64,000 bases of DNA from Pedobacter cryoconitis (GTDB lineage: Bacteria; Bacteroidota; Bacteroidia; Sphingobacteriales; Sphingobacteriaceae): assembly GCF_001590605.1 (NCBI RefSeq), contig NZ_CP014504.1, positions 2,294,001-2,358,000 on the forward strand, in the 5' to 3' direction. Position 1 is the first letter of the stretch. Each line of letters starts with the position of its first letter. The translations under genes were made by a program, and so were the position numbers. Of the stretch, positions 44,506 to 54,027 are shown piece by piece. The notes beneath the pieces were generated by a model, which was not told the DNA's origin, did no database searches, and worked only from the letters and a program-made list of their open reading frames with translations.

Positions 44506-46113
44506 ATGGGAAGAAGATTTTTGGTAATTATTGTGTTGTTATTTCCCGCTCTTATGGGATATTCGAACAACATAAAAGTAGATAGCCTATGGAAAGTTTT
44601 GAAGGCCGAACTTAAAAAAGAGAACAGCTACATCAAACGCAAAGAGCAAAAGATACAAGCAATAAGGCAGCAGTTAGTGGAAACTCCGGCAAAGGAGTTC
44701 AATCCTCGGTTTAAGTTGCTTTCCGATCTATTCAACGAGTATAGCGCTTTCCGTTTTGATTCTGCCATCACCAGCGCTCACCGGATGATAGCCATTTCAC
44801 AAAAATTTAATAAAAAAAAGCAACTCATTAAAAGTCAAATGAGTCTTGCAACAGTTTTAATGAAATCTGGATTCTATAAGGAAGCGTTTGATGCTATGGC
44901 TACCATAGATACCAACCGCATGTTGAAACAAACACGGTATGAATATTTACTATTGCGTGGTTTTCTACATGCCGAGATTGGTTCGTTTAATAATGATGCT
45001 TACTACGCTAAACAATATCACCTGGCATCGAAAACAGATTTTAAAAATGCCGGACAGCTCATCAATCCCGATGAAATGGAGAAAACCATAAGCCTGGCCT
45101 TTCTGCCAGATTCGGGAAGCAGAAAAAAACCAACTGCCGGGTTTTATTACAATTATTTGTTAAGTCATAAACTTACTGAACACCAGATAGCGATTGTGGC
45201 TACCCGCATAAGTCATGCCTACGCTAAGGATGATAAGCTGTTGCTGGTGACTCTGGCCGCTATTAACGACATCCGATCAGCCACTAAGGAAACCTTCGCT
45301 ATATTTCTATTAGGGCAGGAGCTATTTCAACACAATAGGAACAATGATGCTTATATCTGTATGCAAGAAGCACTTGGTAACGCGGCATTTTATGGTACAC
45401 GAAACCGCGCGGCGCAGATAGAATCGGTGCTACCTCTGATAGCCAGCAGACTGATAGAAGAGAAGCAGCACGAAAAGGACATGCTTTGGATAGGCTTTGT
45501 GATATTTATGTTTGTGGCCATTGTGCTTGTTTTTCAACTGGTGATTTTTCGGAAGCAAATGATACGCATTAAAACGAACGAACAGGTAATTCAGCAAAAG
45601 AATAAAGAATTAGAGGATGCTAACGGCAGGCTTTGGGAATCATCACGGATAAAAGAAGAACTAATAGGATTATTTTTTAAAACCTGCTCGTCATACATAG
45701 AAACACTGGATAAGGTAAAACGCAAAGCGCAGCATAATATAAAAATAGGAAAATACCAGGATGCCAACATAGTGCTGGGAAATGTGCATATACAAACGGA
45801 AAAGAATCAACTATACAGCACATTGGACAGAGTTTTCCTTACCCTTTTCCCCAATTTTGTCGCCTCATTTAATTCATTGCTAAAGCAAGAAGACCAGCTA
45901 TGGCTGAAAGAGGGCGAATTGCTGACGGCTACTTTACGTATTTTCGCTTTGATACGCTTAGGTATTACCGATATTGAAACCATAGCCAAAATACTCGGCT
46001 ATACCGTCAATACAGTGTATACCTACAAAGCCCGGATTAAAGGCAAGGCAGTGGTACCACCCGAATTGTTTGAACAAAAGATCATGGAGATCAAATTCAC
46101 AGACAACCATTGA
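44506..46113 (+). CDS. DUF6377 membrane-bound transcriptional regulator of the PUL
   Basis: 535 aa. Signal or N-terminal anchor, then a periplasmic helical (TPR-like) sensor of about 300 residues. One transmembrane helix lies near residues 326-348 (MLWIGFVIFMFVAIVLVF), then a coiled coil (EQVIQQKNKELEDANGRL). The cytoplasmic DNA-binding end has a LuxR-like HTH near 484-515 (GITDIETIAKILGYTVNTVY). This is the layout of DUF6377 regulators encoded beside Bacteroidota PULs. It probably senses a breakdown product in the periplasm and controls the divergent GH43-susC-susD operon. Confidence 0.85.
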   Translation: MGRRFLVIIVLLFPALMGYSNNIKVDSLWKVLKAELKKENSYIKRKEQKIQAIRQQLVETPAKEFNPRFKLLSDLFNEYSAFRFDSAITSAHRMIAISQKFNKKKQLIKSQMSLATVLMKSGFYKEAFDAMATIDTNRMLKQTRYEYLLLRGFLHAEIGSFNNDAYYAKQYHLASKTDFKNAGQLINPDEMEKTISLAFLPDSGSRKKPTAGFYYNYLLSHKLTEHQIAIVATRISHAYAKDDKLLLVTLAAINDIRSATKETFAIFLLGQELFQHNRNNDAYICMQEALGNAAFYGTRNRAAQIESVLPLIASRLIEEKQHEKDMLWIGFVIFMFVAIVLVFQLVIFRKQMIRIKTNEQVIQQKNKELEDANGRLWESSRIKEELIGLFFKTCSSYIETLDKVKRKAQHNIKIGKYQDANIVLGNVHIQTEKNQLYSTLDRVFLTLFPNFVASFNSLLKQEDQLWLKEGELLTATLRIFALIRLGITDIETIAKILGYTVNTVYTYKARIKGKAVVPPELFEQKIMEIKFTDNH

Positions 46114-46842
46114 CAATATATCCGCGCAGTCAAGGAAATCTGCTGAAGTCACCCGAAATCACCGATATATACAGTTCTCGCACATAAGCTGTATCATAAA
46201 GTTAAAAAATCAAATTCTTAATTCCTTCCTAAGGAATGCCTTATTAGCATGCGGTATGGTGCAGTTGAATATTTGGATTCGATTTCAGGAATCAGTTCTT
46301 TTTGCAAGAAATACATAAATTTTTCTCCTCCTCCTCACGAAATGGCTGATACGCTGTCGAAAATATTCCTGAATTTATGTGTGTCGGAGTAAAATCTCTT
46401 ATCCTGTATAGATCTTGCTGTGAGTAATCTTGCATATAGTGGGAAAGGAAACTTTAAATTGTATAATAATTTTATGGAAATCGTCAATAATAAGCATTGT
46501 ATTTAAATCTTTACCGGATACCTTCTGTCCGCTAAATTTTTTAGTGGCATAACGCCAGTTGAGGTTTTCTAATTTATAAAACTTCTGCTCAAATTCAGAC
46601 CTATCTTAGCTAATTAAATGAAAACGTTATGGAGCCTTTTATTTCAACTGGCCTTAGTCAGAAATTCGTGGCTTTGATCTTATTATTATTACCGTATTTC
46701 AACCTGATCAAATAATGAAGAATAACCTATATCCATTTCGTTTTGCTAAATCGGCTTCTATGAAGATGTAATTTTACTTCTAGCTGAAACGAATACCAAT
46801 CGCAAATCTTATCATTGCAATTCATCAGAAAAAGAAATTAAA
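46114..46842. other. Gene-free stretch after the PUL regulator
   Basis: 729 bases. A very short frame near 46618 (MKTLWSLLFQLALVRNSW) stops after 18 codons and may be a relic. No repeat, RNA gene or strong hairpin was recognised. The last 100 bases should contain the promoter of the proline dehydrogenase gene. Confidence 0.4.
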
Positions 46843-47778
46843 ATGGATAAAAACTTATTGCAAATAGGAGCTCAAGCATTAAGAAAAGCAGCATTGAATG
46901 AAGATTCAAAGGCATATATTTTAGCTAATCCAGTCCTATTTCAACTTTTCAAGAAAGCTGCTGATAGGTATATTGGAGGTGAAACCCTTGAGGAAACAAT
47001 CGTTAAAGTCAAGGCTTTAAATAATTTAAAAGCCTCCATAGAATTTATGGGAGAAAGTACCAGAACAGAGCAGGAATCGAACGACTCAACTCAAGAATTT
47101 ATCCGTATTTGTAAACAAATAAGGTCACAGCATTTAAATGCCACAGTATCTTTAGATCTATCCCACATAGGTTTATCCGTATCAAAAGACCTTTGCCTAA
47201 ATAATTTAAATGCTATTTGTAATGAAGCCTCTAAATCAGATATTGAGATTATTATAAGTGCAGAGGGAACTGAAAGGACAGACGCCATTATTGATACTTA
47301 TAAAAAGGCAATACAAAATTATGATCATTTGGCAATAACCCTGCAGGCCTATCTATATAGAACGAAAGACGATTTTAAGGAGATTAAGAAAGAAAGTGGT
47401 AGAATCAGGATTGTAAAGGGTGCATTTGAAACAGCTAGTGGGCATTCTATGCCCAGAGGTGAAAAACTTGATGATACTTATTTGGATTATATTGATCAGT
47501 TACTTGCGCAAAACCATAAATGTTCAATAGCTACACATGATCCAAAAATACAAGAAAATGCCCGATTACTAATTCATAAACATAAACCGGAAAAAGAAAT
47601 CTATGAGTTTGAAAGTTTATTTGGTATATGCAATGATCAACTTTTCTCGCTTAAAGATCAGGGCTATCAGACCAAGCTTTACTTTGTTTATGGAAAAGAG
47701 TGGTACTTATATCTATGTAATAGAGTAGCAGAATACCCGATGAACATATTTCAAGTATTAAACGACATTATACAATAG
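46843..47778 (+). CDS. Proline dehydrogenase (FAD)
   Basis: 311 aa, the size of monofunctional bacterial ProDH. Conserved blocks of the FAD-binding barrel are present: DLSHIGLSVS, ITLQAYLYRT, GRIRIVKGAFETA, CSIATHDPK, YEFESLFGI and the C-terminal VYGKEWYLYLCNRVAEYP. It oxidises L-proline to pyrroline-5-carboxylate and passes electrons to quinone. It is a lone gene with no P5C dehydrogenase nearby. Sequence conservation is good, so it should be active. Confidence 0.88.
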   Translation: MDKNLLQIGAQALRKAALNEDSKAYILANPVLFQLFKKAADRYIGGETLEETIVKVKALNNLKASIEFMGESTRTEQESNDSTQEFIRICKQIRSQHLNATVSLDLSHIGLSVSKDLCLNNLNAICNEASKSDIEIIISAEGTERTDAIIDTYKKAIQNYDHLAITLQAYLYRTKDDFKEIKKESGRIRIVKGAFETASGHSMPRGEKLDDTYLDYIDQLLAQNHKCSIATHDPKIQENARLLIHKHKPEKEIYEFESLFGICNDQLFSLKDQGYQTKLYFVYGKEWYLYLCNRVAEYPMNIFQVLNDIIQ

Positions 47779-47967
47779 GCCATATAGCTATATTCGGTCT
47801 TATTAACTGAGTTTAACTAAAAATGCTTCCTGTTTTCATAGGTTGCTTTTTTACCAGGCAGATTTACCTATATGAAATGTGCAATCCATTATAATACTGG
47901 GGCATCATCCAGGCAGTCATCGCTTTGTTAATTCTGGCATTTAAAGCATTTATACAATATTAAAATT

Positions 47968-49506
47968 ATGCATTTATCCGTTCATATATTATATAATCGC
48001 AAACCTATTGTGATCATCAGTTTATTCCTAATTTTTATGTCTCAAACTTTTAGGGCAATAGCTCAAGACTCATCAGAAGAAATACTGTACCCATGGAAAA
48101 GCAAATCTGGTTTAATAGGCTATAGTGATCAGAAAGGCCAACTGAAAATTCAACCGCAGTTTAAAGATGCCAGTCTTTTTACCAATGAATTTGCAATTAT
48201 AGAAAAAGACGGTCATAAAGGAATAATTAATAAAGAAGGAGTGATTATTATAGGCTGCAAGTATGATGAAGTACAATTGGCTGCTGTGGGAAATGAAACT
48301 CTTGCGATTACCCGAAAAAAATATAATGCATGGTGGAGAATCAACCAATGGAAACTATTCCCCGGTTTTTCAATCATGGGTGGTGCCAGAGATAAAAGAT
48401 TTTTTGATACGGAAGTTCAGAGAATGAAATGGGAAATTACCCTACTCAATAACAAACAGACATTTGTTAGCACAGACCATCGGAATGGTGCCTATCCTTA
48501 TGAGACTTCCAATATTAGGCACTTTAAGAATAAAGTATTAATTAACGATCATTTATACCAAATTGACAAGCGGAATATCAAGCATCTATCAGGACTCTTT
48601 AAAGGCTTCTTAATAGACTCCACACTTCTGCGCCAGCAAGGGGACTCGTATCAAATCGTGGATTTGGATGTAAAACGTCAAGGTGAGGCTATTTTTAACA
48701 TTCCCAGAGTGGTCAATTTAAAAGTAGGTGAAGAGCTAAAAGAATTAAACACGGTAAGCAGAATTTCCGGCATTGAAGTAAAGTTTAATTTTATGGAAGA
48801 TCAGCAAGCCCATATTTACATATACCCCGATTTAAAAAAAATCTTCCCTCTGCAGATTAGTAAATATTTAGATGACAATACCAACGCATCTGAAATTATC
48901 GGGAATGCAAAAATGATCTGGTCAGTACCTGAAACAGATTATTTTCTCATTTATAGCATAATTCATCTGCAAAATGGATTTTACCTCCTTCATAAAAATG
49001 GATTCTGGGAAAGTGACAGAACCAAAACTAAAGATTTTGTCGTCACCTCCAATAGTGGCAATTTAATGTATCCGACAGTACATGATCTTGGAATGGATCC
49101 TTTGCTTCCTCAAAACTTTTTGGTCAAAAGAATCGAACAAACACGTGATCATAAACACTGGTTTGCTGTATCTGGAACGACTAAGTCTGATTCCTCCTCA
49201 CTTTCTGGAATTTTTGACAGTGCTGGTAAGAAATGGATATTGCCTATGAGATATGGTAGCTTAGAGCAAATGAAAGGTTATCCATACATCTGGAAATTCG
49301 AATTTGAGTCACAAAGTGACTATAAAAAGAAAAAATATGGTTTAATTGATATTAAGACAGGAAAGATCATAATCGATCCTATCTATACTACTTTAACTGC
49401 AGATGGAAAAGCGGGCATTTACAATGCGGACAAATGGGAATGGTTTTATATCAATCCGATAACAGGAAAGGAATATAGAGAATGTGATTCTAAAAATCAA
49501 TACTGA
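47968..49506 (+). CDS. WG-repeat secreted protein
   Basis: 512 aa with a signal peptide (VIISLFLIFMSQTFRAIAQ, to about residue 34). WG-type repeats are seen at the start (GLIGYSDQKGQLKIQPQFKDA; KGIINKEGVIIIGCKYDEV) and again at the end (GIFDSAGKKWILPMRYGSL; YGLIDIKTGKIIIDPIY), with a less regular middle. WG repeats form beta-hairpin solenoids in bacterial surface or effector proteins; the precise role is unknown. Its stop lies 29 bases from the IS21 end at 49535 and overlaps the degraded IstA frame. Confidence 0.75.
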   Translation: MHLSVHILYNRKPIVIISLFLIFMSQTFRAIAQDSSEEILYPWKSKSGLIGYSDQKGQLKIQPQFKDASLFTNEFAIIEKDGHKGIINKEGVIIIGCKYDEVQLAAVGNETLAITRKKYNAWWRINQWKLFPGFSIMGGARDKRFFDTEVQRMKWEITLLNNKQTFVSTDHRNGAYPYETSNIRHFKNKVLINDHLYQIDKRNIKHLSGLFKGFLIDSTLLRQQGDSYQIVDLDVKRQGEAIFNIPRVVNLKVGEELKELNTVSRISGIEVKFNFMEDQQAHIYIYPDLKKIFPLQISKYLDDNTNASEIIGNAKMIWSVPETDYFLIYSIIHLQNGFYLLHKNGFWESDRTKTKDFVVTSNSGNLMYPTVHDLGMDPLLPQNFLVKRIEQTRDHKHWFAVSGTTKSDSSSLSGIFDSAGKKWILPMRYGSLEQMKGYPYIWKFEFESQSDYKKKKYGLIDIKTGKIIIDPIYTTLTADGKAGIYNADKWEWFYINPITGKEYRECDSKNQY

Positions 49507-49982
49507 TTTGAATAGGACAATTTACATTCATATTTGACCTCTCCCTGTAAAACCTGACTTTTGTAAAGTAGAGATTTTCGGGACAGAATAGTAATTATGA
49601 CGATAACTGATTGTGCCATGTGGCTTACCTTTAGTGTAGATAGGTCCATTACCTGGTACCGTCGGAGAGAAAGTGCAGCCAAGGCCTGTTTGTCTATACC
49701 ATTAAAGACGGTTTCAGGAATCTTTCTGGTGGTGCCATGAACACGCTTATTACAAACTTCCTTATTCCAGACTTTAAGTTCGCAGACTAGTGCGTCATAA
49801 TCAGATCCCCTAAAGTTTTTCAGAAAGTCGTTTTTCACATACTTAATCGCCGATTCAACTTTTCCTTTATCTTCAGGTCTGCTGAACCTGCATGCAATGG
49901 GGGCACTATTATAATGAGCAGGAAAAGTTGTATATATCGGTGATTCCGTGTCAAGTTGATATTCGTGAGGAAATTTAAACAC
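49497..49982 (-). pseudogene. IS21-family IstA transposase fragment fused to IS end
   Basis: The minus-strand frame keeps only part of IstA: the region RFSRPEDKGKVESAIKYVKN, with the third catalytic Glu in the DDE core. The downstream NKRVHGTTRKIPETVF and ALAALSLRRYQVMDLSTLKV blocks also remain. It then runs straight into the terminal repeat at 49535-49588 and out to a stop at 49497. The N-terminal HTH, the first two catalytic residues, the C-terminus and all of istB are missing. The element is dead. Confidence 0.8.
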
Positions 49983-50038
49983 TTAAACTTTAATTTTTGT
50001 AAAGAGGATGGAATTTTTCAACAGAATGATAATAACAA

Positions 50039-50737
50039 TTACCTGTTAGCTTCATACACTGTGATATCTTTTTTTCGCTGAATTAAGATCTGTAAGAAAA
50101 GCATTATTCCTCCAATCACTGATAATGGGATTGATTTCTGCTTAAAGGCAATTTGAAAAATGAGAAGACAAATCCAGCCAATCCCTAATAAAATAATGAT
50201 GTAATTACCAATTTTTGTGGCAAATAAATTTTTCTCCAATAAGATCTTGCACTCTGCAGAATTGTTTTCATTATATCCCTTTATTTCTTTCATAATAATG
50301 TTAAGTATAGAATCTCCTTCATCATATTCTTCCTCAACAAAAATATAATTTACACTCCCGCCTTCTCTTAACCATATTTTCAATTGAGAAGAGCTTTCCG
50401 TAGTGGATTCAAAAGTTCTATAGGATTTAATGTCATTGTAAAAATATTTATGCACGCTCACTACTTCATCTTTTTTTGAATCAAAAACATTAATATCGAA
50501 ATAGCTATCAGTACATTCTACACTGACCTTTTTTATAAAAGGCCTTCTATAATACTTTTTAAATATAATCGGACAAATACCAAAAATTATGAAGCCAATA
50601 CACAATATAGCCAGGTGATGCAATTGCCAGGCTGCAAAAGCCGATAAAAATGTCCCTCCCAAAAAGTAAGAAAGAATTAAAACAGAATATTTTCTGGCCT
50701 CAACAATCTTAGCATATTGCACCCCTATTTCACTCAT
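50039..50737 (-). CDS. Unknown four-TM membrane protein
   Basis: 232 aa. Two N-terminal transmembrane helices (YSVLILSYFLGGTFLSAF, LAILCIGFIIFGICPIIF), a soluble beta-rich central domain (VSVECTDSYFDINVFDS), then two C-terminal helices (IIILLGIGWICLLIFQIAF, VIGGIMLFLQILI). No family was recognised. It starts 35 bases after the upstream membrane gene on the same strand. Such small membrane proteins beside toxin remnants are often immunity proteins, which is inference here. Confidence 0.7.
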   Translation of the reverse strand: MSEIGVQYAKIVEARKYSVLILSYFLGGTFLSAFAAWQLHHLAILCIGFIIFGICPIIFKKYYRRPFIKKVSVECTDSYFDINVFDSKKDEVVSVHKYFYNDIKSYRTFESTTESSSQLKIWLREGGSVNYIFVEEEYDEGDSILNIIMKEIKGYNENNSAECKILLEKNLFATKIGNYIIILLGIGWICLLIFQIAFKQKSIPLSVIGGIMLFLQILIQRKKDITVYEANR

Positions 50738-50771
50738 ATTCTCTTTTTAAACAAATTATGTTTCATCAAAT

Positions 50772-51236
50772 CTACAATCCACCTTTGTAAAAAAGAAGAG
50801 TAAACATTGAGAGAATAAGGACGTAAACCAGTACCTGTTTAATCAGCTTCCATCTTTTGCGTTCAACAGGTTCTAAAAATAATGCGTTCACAATCACAAA
50901 AATCAGGCCCACGAGTAAACCAACAGGAAAGCCGATCCAAATTGCGACAATCATCGACACAAAAGAGTCTGAAAATAACATAAACCAAATCATCGAGCTG
51001 ATGATGGCGCTCAAAATCATAAAAAGTAACGCTGTAAAAATCCGGGTTCCTAAAAAGCCATACAGCGAAAGCAAAACACCAATGATTAAAGTAAGATAAG
51101 TGTAATGGAATTCGGCTATCGTAATAGCTTTGCTTTTTTCTATTGGGAAAATTACAGCGATTGCCATTATCACTAAAATACCTCCAGCAATGATGAATAA
51201 TTTTCTATTTCTCCATTTATCTAAGAATGCCATCAT
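50772..51236 (-). CDS. Unknown polytopic membrane protein
   Basis: 154 aa, almost wholly hydrophobic with about five transmembrane helices (LFIIAGGILVIMAIAVIF; LTLIIGVLLSLYGFLG; ALLFMILSAIISSMIWFM; IVAIWIGFPVGLLVGLIFVI; VLVYVLILSMFTLLFY). No motif recognised. It probably forms an operon with the 50039 gene downstream and follows the 51293 gene on the same strand. Confidence 0.7.
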   Translation of the reverse strand: MMAFLDKWRNRKLFIIAGGILVIMAIAVIFPIEKSKAITIAEFHYTYLTLIIGVLLSLYGFLGTRIFTALLFMILSAIISSMIWFMLFSDSFVSMIVAIWIGFPVGLLVGLIFVIVNALFLEPVERKRWKLIKQVLVYVLILSMFTLLFYKGGL

Positions 51237-51292
51237 CGAAGGGGTTTAAATCAATTATTTTTATGTACCATATTTTATGAATATATAGCTGT

Positions 51293-52102
51293 TTAAAAGA
51301 ACCGTTTGTCGGTAACTGGCGCGCGTAAGGCAACAAATTCATATAACTTGCCCAAAACATCATCTGCAAGTTCCAGGTTACCAGAAAAAAACAAATCCAC
51401 TTGATGGTCTGTACCTATGATGTAGCGCAGTTCAATAGGCGTTATTGAAAAAAAATCTATCCGATTCTTCACAGCCTCAAAAATCTTAAGTTTCGGAAAT
51501 TCCAGCATGTACTCTTCATAGTCAATCACCTTTGGAAGCAAAGTTAAGAGTTCCTCAAATTCAGGGGTTTCAGGTTTTGCATCAAATAGTATGTTTACAC
51601 GATCAAGATTTTGCTCATATTCATCTGCTGTACCAATTGCCAACTCCTTCAGCTCTGGATGGAACAGGTTTGCAACAACCTCCTTATTATTGCTTTGTTC
51701 TAATTGGTCCAGATCTTCTATATCCGGTGGCGGAAATGTAACAACTACGGTGACCGACTGGTTTATGATCTCTTCTCCAATCCCGGTTGCTTCCTGTTCT
51801 TTACGTTTTTGCTCCCACTTATTCATTTCCTCTTCCTTGGTGGTAAGCTCTAAAATATTGATGGCTTTAGCAAAATGATTTGTTCGAACTTTGATTAAAC
51901 AATCAAAGCCATCCATTTGGAATGTCCCGTCAACCTGAACAGAACTATGAGCTGTATGCTGCTCATGCCGATAAGGAAATTCTTTGAGAAAGGTTAATAG
52001 AACTACACGGGATTGAGAATGCTTAAGTATATAGTTAGCGATTTTATTTCTCCCAATCAGGTTCATAAGGTTTGCGTTAGACTGCAAGTTACAAATTCTC
52101 AA
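51293..52102 (-). CDS. Unknown protein with acidic middle region
   Basis: 269 aa, soluble. The first about 95 residues (LIGRNKIANYILKHSQSR, VDGTFQMDGFDCLIKVRTNHFAKAINI) faintly recall the HigB/RelE toxin fold, but decisive residues are not evident and the protein is much longer. The middle is Glu-rich (ELTTKEEEMNKWEQKRKEQE) and contains FPPPDIEDLDQLE. The C-terminal domain is unrecognised. It could start internally at residue 13. First gene of a minus-strand run with two membrane proteins. Confidence 0.6.
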   Translation of the reverse strand: MRICNLQSNANLMNLIGRNKIANYILKHSQSRVVLLTFLKEFPYRHEQHTAHSSVQVDGTFQMDGFDCLIKVRTNHFAKAINILELTTKEEEMNKWEQKRKEQEATGIGEEIINQSVTVVVTFPPPDIEDLDQLEQSNNKEVVANLFHPELKELAIGTADEYEQNLDRVNILFDAKPETPEFEELLTLLPKVIDYEEYMLEFPKLKIFEAVKNRIDFFSITPIELRYIIGTDHQVDLFFSGNLELADDVLGKLYEFVALRAPVTDKRFF

Positions 52103-52197
52103 TGATCCTGTCGGGCTGCCTGCTGTTTAGGTAAAAAACATTTTAAATTATTAAGTTTGAGAGGAAAAAAAGAGCTGCAAACTGGCAAAATTGAAAT

Positions 52198-52905
52198 ATG
52201 AAAATAAACTGGTTTACAGGTATAAAGTTACTACTTGCCCTTTTTATAAGTTTAGGGCTAGGCTTAACAATATTTATGATTTTCCAGGATGTGAAAATTA
52301 TTGGTGCTTATATCGTTTCCGTACTTTTCTTTTTAGTGCCGGGCATGATACTTTATGGCCTCACATTTGGGTTTAAAGTCTCAGAGCAGTCTATAAAGAA
52401 ACAAGTTGAAAGACAAGAAAGCGTTACATTTGACAACAATGGTATAAGTTATAAATTACCTCTTTTTGATACCATTCAATTCATTGGCTGGAGGACTATA
52501 GAAACGATAATTTATACAGACTACGATTCTGACGACAATTCACAATTTATTTTCTATTTGACAGAGCCGCCAGGCCAAAGCATTCAAGAAAACCCTTGGT
52601 TTTTAAATAGACTTTTCCCATTTGGATTTCGAAATCGCAGGGAAATAACAATAAAAGATGACTGCAAGAACTTTCACGAGATTCCAGGGATGCTGAATAA
52701 ATATCTGGTAAAAACAAATCCTATTGATTTAACTGAAGATTATAAAAGAGGAACATTGTTAAGTTCAGAAACAAAAATTAAAGGTGATAGGATTAAAACA
52801 GAAGAACTTTGGAAGCCTAATCATACTTACGAAAGGGAGAAAGTAGTTTATGACAGCTATAATCGATCGTTTCAGCAGATAAAACAAGCAAGAAATACCG
52901 GATAA
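52198..52905 (+). CDS. Two-TM protein with YcxB/PH-like domain
   Basis: 235 aa. Two N-terminal transmembrane helices (IKLLLALFISLGLGLTIFMIF, IIGAYIVSVLFFLVPGMILYG) are followed by a soluble beta-rich domain (ESVTFDNNGISYKLPLFD, IGWRTIETIIYTD) resembling YcxB-like PH folds of immunity proteins. A short charged tail follows. It is divergent from the 51293 gene. Its architecture is shared with the 53307 gene, so both may be immunity proteins for lost toxins. Confidence 0.65.
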   Translation: MKINWFTGIKLLLALFISLGLGLTIFMIFQDVKIIGAYIVSVLFFLVPGMILYGLTFGFKVSEQSIKKQVERQESVTFDNNGISYKLPLFDTIQFIGWRTIETIIYTDYDSDDNSQFIFYLTEPPGQSIQENPWFLNRLFPFGFRNRREITIKDDCKNFHEIPGMLNKYLVKTNPIDLTEDYKRGTLLSSETKIKGDRIKTEELWKPNHTYEREKVVYDSYNRSFQQIKQARNTG

Positions 52906-52944
52906 GATACAGATGAGTTTAGCCGAATCTGTAATTGATAAGCT

Positions 52945-53115
52945 TTTGCAGGAATTTCTCCGGCCAGCCGCGTTTTGAGACCGAAGAATTCTGGTACAGT
53001 ACCTGCACGCTTGACGGCCAAAAAGATTATCCGTTACAAATACCTGTTACCTACACCTGACGGTGATCCGGGGAAGACCAGCAAGATTTTTATTGCCCAC
53101 TACCTGATGAAGTAA
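52945..53115 (+). pseudogene. Frameshifted gene fragment between immunity-like genes
   Basis: A GC-richer patch reads FSGQPRFETEEFWYSTCTLD and GQKDYPLQIPVTYT in one frame. It then continues in the +1 frame as LLPTPDGDPGKTSKIFIAHYLMK (shown in part as GDPGKTSKIFIAHYLMK), ending in a stop at 53115. It is a C-terminal gene remnant with one frameshift and no start. The rest of the 52906-53306 gap shows nothing. Confidence 0.45.
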
Positions 53116-53306
53116 TCAGAAAATGGTAAATTACTACTTTATATAAATTACAAAATTTGATTATTATACAATAAAATATGCTGACGGCCTGATACAACAA
53201 GACATATATACACAAGCAGTATTCAATCTACCAATGAGCTTAACAGCCATTATGAAGAGAAGACCTATATGGCTCGTTTATGTAATAATCCTCTATCTTA
53301 TCGATA

Positions 53307-53804
53307 ATGAAGTTAAAACTTTCGTATTCCATCACAATTTATTTAATTGTAATATTTATAATAGCATATGTTTTCTCAAATCTTGAATCTATTCAGGAGC
53401 ATACATTGGGATTCATATGCTATCTCACTCTTATACTGATTGCCTTTTATTTCTTCTTTTCAAGATTTAGCTGCAAGCTTAATATTGATGGCAGTACACT
53501 CCATATTAAATACCTAATGCCCTGGAATAAGAATGTCCATATTGATTTAAAAAACTTTAAATATTTTGATTACGGAAGAGGATTTTATAATCTTGTTTCT
53601 GAAAGAGAGAAAGGGTTCATGAATTTATTAAGATACCCTTATGATACTATTGTTTTAAGCGAAGGGCCCGACTTTAGCAGTAATATTTTAATACTAAAAG
53701 TCAACTTAAGACTTGGGCAATTCAATAAATTACTCAACTATCTAAAAAACCCAGTGGGACTTAAATTAACAGATTCAAATGGTTCTGGAGGCTATTTCTG
53801 GTAA
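53307..53804 (+). CDS. Two-TM immunity-like membrane protein
   Basis: 165 aa. Two transmembrane helices at the N-terminus (ITIYLIVIFIIAYVFSNL, LGFICYLTLILIAFYFFF) are followed by a beta-rich domain (CKLNIDGSTLHIKYLMPWNK). The 5' part plus 32 bases of leader is duplicated at 19933-20127, where it follows a toxin-type remnant. This supports a toxin-immunity origin for this gene. No toxin gene is left beside it. Confidence 0.7.
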   Translation: MKLKLSYSITIYLIVIFIIAYVFSNLESIQEHTLGFICYLTLILIAFYFFFSRFSCKLNIDGSTLHIKYLMPWNKNVHIDLKNFKYFDYGRGFYNLVSEREKGFMNLLRYPYDTIVLSEGPDFSSNILILKVNLRLGQFNKLLNYLKNPVGLKLTDSNGSGGYFW

Positions 53805-54027
53805 AACATAGGTTTCTAATCACATAGGAGATAAAACTCCGCAAGCTTCAGAATCCCGATTGCTTTACCATCTCATTTTGACCTCTGACTGAAAAATCCA
53901 ATAAGTGAAGAAGAAAGTTACGGGTTTCCGTATTTGACAGATTTTCACCGCGTCAAAACCTCATTTGACGTAAAAAAAAAATTCCTACTCGGTTTAATAA
54001 CTATACTTGGTTAAATGTAAATTAAGT

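Noticed and set aside
51293..52102. Possible HigB-type toxin
   Set aside because: Only a vague length and spacing resemblance in the first 95 residues; no catalytic residues recognised and no HigA neighbour.
53877..53920. TGACCTCTGACTG sequence resembling the IS21-type end
   Set aside because: Only the first 8-9 bases agree; homology stops, so no support for an element end.
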